From Terriglobia bacterium (GTDB taxonomy: Bacteria > Acidobacteriota > Terriglobia > UBA7540), in NCBI GenBank assembly GCA_020072905.1, contig JAIQGB010000147.1:1-16380 (forward strand): a DNA stretch of 16,380 nt. Direction: 5' to 3'. The notes under the pieces were generated by a model. It was not told the DNA's origin, did no database searches, and was given only the letters and a program-made list of their open reading frames with translations. Below, one piece after another: positions 14,261 to 16,380 of the stretch. Both the position numbers and the translations under genes were made by a program. Each line of letters begins with the position of its first letter. Position 1 is the first letter of the stretch.

Positions 14261-15822
14261 TTCTTTCCCGCGGTGACGCCGGGCCAGTCGTCGGTGCGGA
14301 AGGGATACGCCGGTAGGCCGCTCTTGCCGTACAGGCTGCACTGGGGATTATCCGCCCAGGCGTAGCGCACGGCGACGGGGCGCGGGACCTGCGCGCTGCG
14401 CACGAGAATTGTATCTCCCGAAATCTTCGCCTCGGCGGGAACGAACTTGCGGTCTTCGCCGGCGATTTCAAAGCCTGTGAGTGTTTTCCCCGCGCCTTTG
14501 GCGACCAGGCCGCCACTCACGTGCTTGAAGATGATACGAATGGCGGCGCCTTCGGTTTTCATCGAACCATATATCGGCCCGGCATAGACCACGTCCTTGC
14601 CGTAGGTGATCGCCTCGGCGGCGAGCGCGAGGCGGCGTCCCAACTCCTGCTTGTTCTTCGGATGGATGTCATTCGGGTCGCCGATGTCCACCGCCGTCGC
14701 CATGCCCGCATTGGGCAACGACCAAGCCATGAACTGAGCCTCGCGCAATTCGGCCCAGGAAGTCTTCGGCGCGTAGTCCTGAATGTAGTTGGCGAGCTGG
14801 ACGAAGAGAAATGGAAAATCGCCCTCGCCCCAGGCGCGTCGCCAGTCCTCGATCATCGCCGGGAAGAGCTTGCGGTATTGATAAGCGCGGTCGGCGTTGG
14901 ACTCGCCTTGATACCAGATTGCGCCACGAATCCCGTACGGAATCAAGGGCGCGATCATGGCGTTGAAAAGCCCCGAGGCGCGCCAGGAGTTGCTGCGCGG
15001 GTCGTCGGGGAATTGGGGAGGCGGCGGGGCGACCTTGCCTTGGGCCTCGGCCTGGCGGGAGGATTCGTCCCATTGCGTGAGCTGCTCGAGGTATTTGTCG
15101 AGCAGTTGCGGATACCCTGCCAGCTTTCCCTGCCAGGATTTCGTAATGTTTGCCAGGTCGGAGTCGCCGGCGAGCGCCTGTTCGCTCGTCCACGCTTCCG
15201 CAGGCGTGCCACCCCACGAAGTGTGAATCAGCCCCACGGGCACCCTGAGCGCTTCATGAATCTCCCGGCCGAAGAAGTATCCCACGGCGGTGAATTCGCC
15301 CACCGTTTCCGGCGTGGCAACAACCCACTGGCCAATGACCTCGGATTGGGGCTTGCCCGCCACCGCCTTTTTGACGGCGAAGTGCCGAATCAGCGGGTAG
15401 TTACCTGCAGCGATTTCCTGCTTGGCGTTGTCGACTCCGCCCCAGGCGCGCGGGCTGTTGCCCACGGCCATCTCCATGTTCGACTGGCCGGAGCAGATCC
15501 AGACCTCGCCGACCGCCACGTCGTGAAGCGTCACCGTGTTCTTGCCGGCTACTGTCATCTCGAAGGGCCCGCGGGCCTCGAGCGGACCAAGTTCCACCTT
15601 CCAACGGCCCGCGCTGTCCGCGATCGCTTGCGCGCTTGCGCTGCCGAGTGTCACCCTTACCTGTTCGCCGGGGTCGGCCGTTCCCCAGACGGGAGCTTTG
15701 ACGCCGCTTTGCAGGACCATGTGATCGCTGAAGAGGGCAGGGAGCTTCACCTCCGCGCGCGAGACTGTACTGACGGATGTCAGAACGAGTAGAAGAGCAA
15801 GGGTTCTAAGCGCGAATCGCAT
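14257..15822 (-). CDS. secreted sialate O-acetylesterase family (SASA/DUF303) esterase
   Basis: The 521-residue protein has a signal peptide (1 to about 23, cleavage near SRA/EV), an N-terminal beta-rich domain (about 24-104: FSDHMVLQSG, VWGTADPGEQVRV), and an SGNH-like esterase domain. The latter shows SGQSNM with nucleophile Ser114, WYQGESNA (303-310), and DPNDIHP with candidate catalytic His387. A C-terminal beta region follows. The family removes O-acetyl groups from sialic acids or from plant and microbial polysaccharides such as acetylated xylan; substrate is not decidable here. The length is normal for the family. AAGGAG (window 15832-15837) lies 9 nt before the ATG. It ends inside the heptamer array, convergent with the TlpA-like gene. 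Upstream on the same strand is a flavin oxidoreductase gene 195 bp away; a shared function is not evident. Confidence 0.9.
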   Translation of the reverse strand: MRFALRTLALLLVLTSVSTVSRAEVKLPALFSDHMVLQSGVKAPVWGTADPGEQVRVTLGSASAQAIADSAGRWKVELGPLEARGPFEMTVAGKNTVTLHDVAVGEVWICSGQSNMEMAVGNSPRAWGGVDNAKQEIAAGNYPLIRHFAVKKAVAGKPQSEVIGQWVVATPETVGEFTAVGYFFGREIHEALRVPVGLIHTSWGGTPAEAWTSEQALAGDSDLANITKSWQGKLAGYPQLLDKYLEQLTQWDESSRQAEAQGKVAPPPPQFPDDPRSNSWRASGLFNAMIAPLIPYGIRGAIWYQGESNADRAYQYRKLFPAMIEDWRRAWGEGDFPFLFVQLANYIQDYAPKTSWAELREAQFMAWSLPNAGMATAVDIGDPNDIHPKNKQELGRRLALAAEAITYGKDVVYAGPIYGSMKTEGAAIRIIFKHVSGGLVAKGAGKTLTGFEIAGEDRKFVPAEAKISGDTILVRSAQVPRPVAVRYAWADNPQCSLYGKSGLPAYPFRTDDWPGVTAGKK

Positions 15823-16017
15823 GATGGGATTCTCCTTGACAAGATGAAAGGTCAGTTGGACCGGCAGGCCGTGCGCCCGGCCGCCGCGATGTTAGCGGCC
15901 AATGTCCCGCGAGGCAAGCGCCATTTCGCAACACAAATCGTGCTTGCTTCGAGCCTGCTCGTGAGCCGCATCGTGGGACGTCCAGTAGGGATAAGGGGAG
16001 GCCGCTCGCTTGCGGCG

Positions 16018-16380
16018 TCATCGCCTTGCCTTGATCTCTTTCAAGCGCTGGGCGGGTTCGGATTTCTTGTAGTACTCATCGAGTGGATAGCACCCGGAAG
16101 GCAATCCATTCCGGGGCGCAGTGGTGCAATCGCTGAAGGTCCGGCAGATGCGGGAGCGGTCAACCGGCCGGCCCGCGAGGATATCGCGGAATAGCTCCGG
16201 ATAAGTCAAGACCATGCGGCCCACGCCCACCAAGTCGGTCCAACCCTCACGCACCGCCGCCTGCGCCACATAAGGCAAAAAGTCCTGCAAATAGCTGTAA
16301 GCTGTCCCTACGATGATCAGCCGCGGGAATTGTTGCTTCAGTCGCCGCGCCATGTCCATCTGGCGCGCCACGCCCACCAA
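16018..16380 (-). CDS. NADH:flavin oxidoreductase (Old Yellow Enzyme family), C-terminal part
   Basis: This is the last 120 residues or so of a gene that continues past the right edge. The end of an FMN-binding TIM barrel is recognisable: LIIVGTAYSYLQDF for strand 7, then DLVGVGRMVLTYPELFRDIL, where Gly-Arg contacts the FMN phosphate in this family. A C-terminal tail follows, ICRTFSDCTTAPRNG then SGCYPLDEYYK, with several cysteines as in the NADH oxidase-like Old Yellow Enzymes. Members reduce activated alkenes or related substrates with NAD(P)H. The Met at the window edge is internal, so the start is not visible. The gene reads toward the esterase gene on the same strand, with 195 bp between in which no clear promoter or terminator was recognised. 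Confidence 0.85.
   Translation of the reverse strand: MVGVARQMDMARRLKQQFPRLIIVGTAYSYLQDFLPYVAQAAVREGWTDLVGVGRMVLTYPELFRDILAGRPVDRSRICRTFSDCTTAPRNGLPSGCYPLDEYYKKSEPAQRLKEIKARR

Noticed and set aside
15844..16194. A 116-residue + strand frame between the esterase and the oxidoreductase genes.
   Set aside because: It overlaps the Old Yellow Enzyme coding end antisense, has no ribosome-binding site and shows no motif.

Overview
The window is high-GC bacterial DNA that looks like a soil Acidobacteriota chromosome. This is an inference from three signs: a 1236-residue Oar-like TonB-dependent receptor with a carboxypeptidase-regulatory N-terminal domain, a long secreted TPR protein beside it, and degenerate heptanucleotide intergenic repeats of a kind I associate with that phylum. 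No rRNA, tRNA, CRISPR array or intact insertion sequence was seen.

Positions 1-1235 are a scar-like accessory patch. A 62-codon piece of the PHP domain of DNA polymerase X lies on the + strand at about 69-257. It is joined directly to the C-terminal end of an RHS-repeat protein on the minus strand. The last 22 or so residues of the RHS reading frame are therefore antisense polX sequence. The 5' end of the RHS frame runs into a hairpin-bearing repeat-like segment.

Positions 1240-7825 (minus strand) hold the receptor gene (7825 to 4115), a strong intrinsic terminator, and then a TPR gene of about twenty repeats (3969 to 1240). A TTGACA/TATTGT promoter lies in the 424-bp divergent region upstream of the receptor. 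On the other side of that region, on the + strand, is a secreted TPR-metzincin metalloprotease (8250-9215).

Positions 9283-14170 (+ strand) form a membrane-centred cluster: an NfeD-like protein, a flotillin (SPFH), a small beta-carbonic-anhydrase-like protein, an MgtC/DUF4010 membrane protein joined to it by a TGATG stop/start overlap, and a TlpA-like thioredoxin. NfeD plus flotillin is a classic membrane-microdomain pair. The carbonic-anhydrase-like and MgtC/DUF4010 genes are translationally coupled and may form a second functional unit.

Positions 14257-16380 (minus strand) hold a secreted sialate O-acetylesterase-type SASA esterase and, upstream of it, the C-terminal part of an NADH:flavin oxidoreductase of the Old Yellow Enzyme family that runs off the window.

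The most unusual signal is non-coding. A 154-bp array of 22 degenerate heptamers (11582-11735) changes gradually in sequence. It begins inside the flotillin gene, supplies that protein's last residues and stop codon, and ends 13 bp before the next start codon. A second six-unit array of the same heptamer family (14219-14260) lies between two convergent genes and includes the stop codon of the esterase. Seven is not a multiple of three, so the TGA in successive units places stop codons in all three + frames within 21 nt. Tools could not be run, so homology calls rest on motif recognition by eye.
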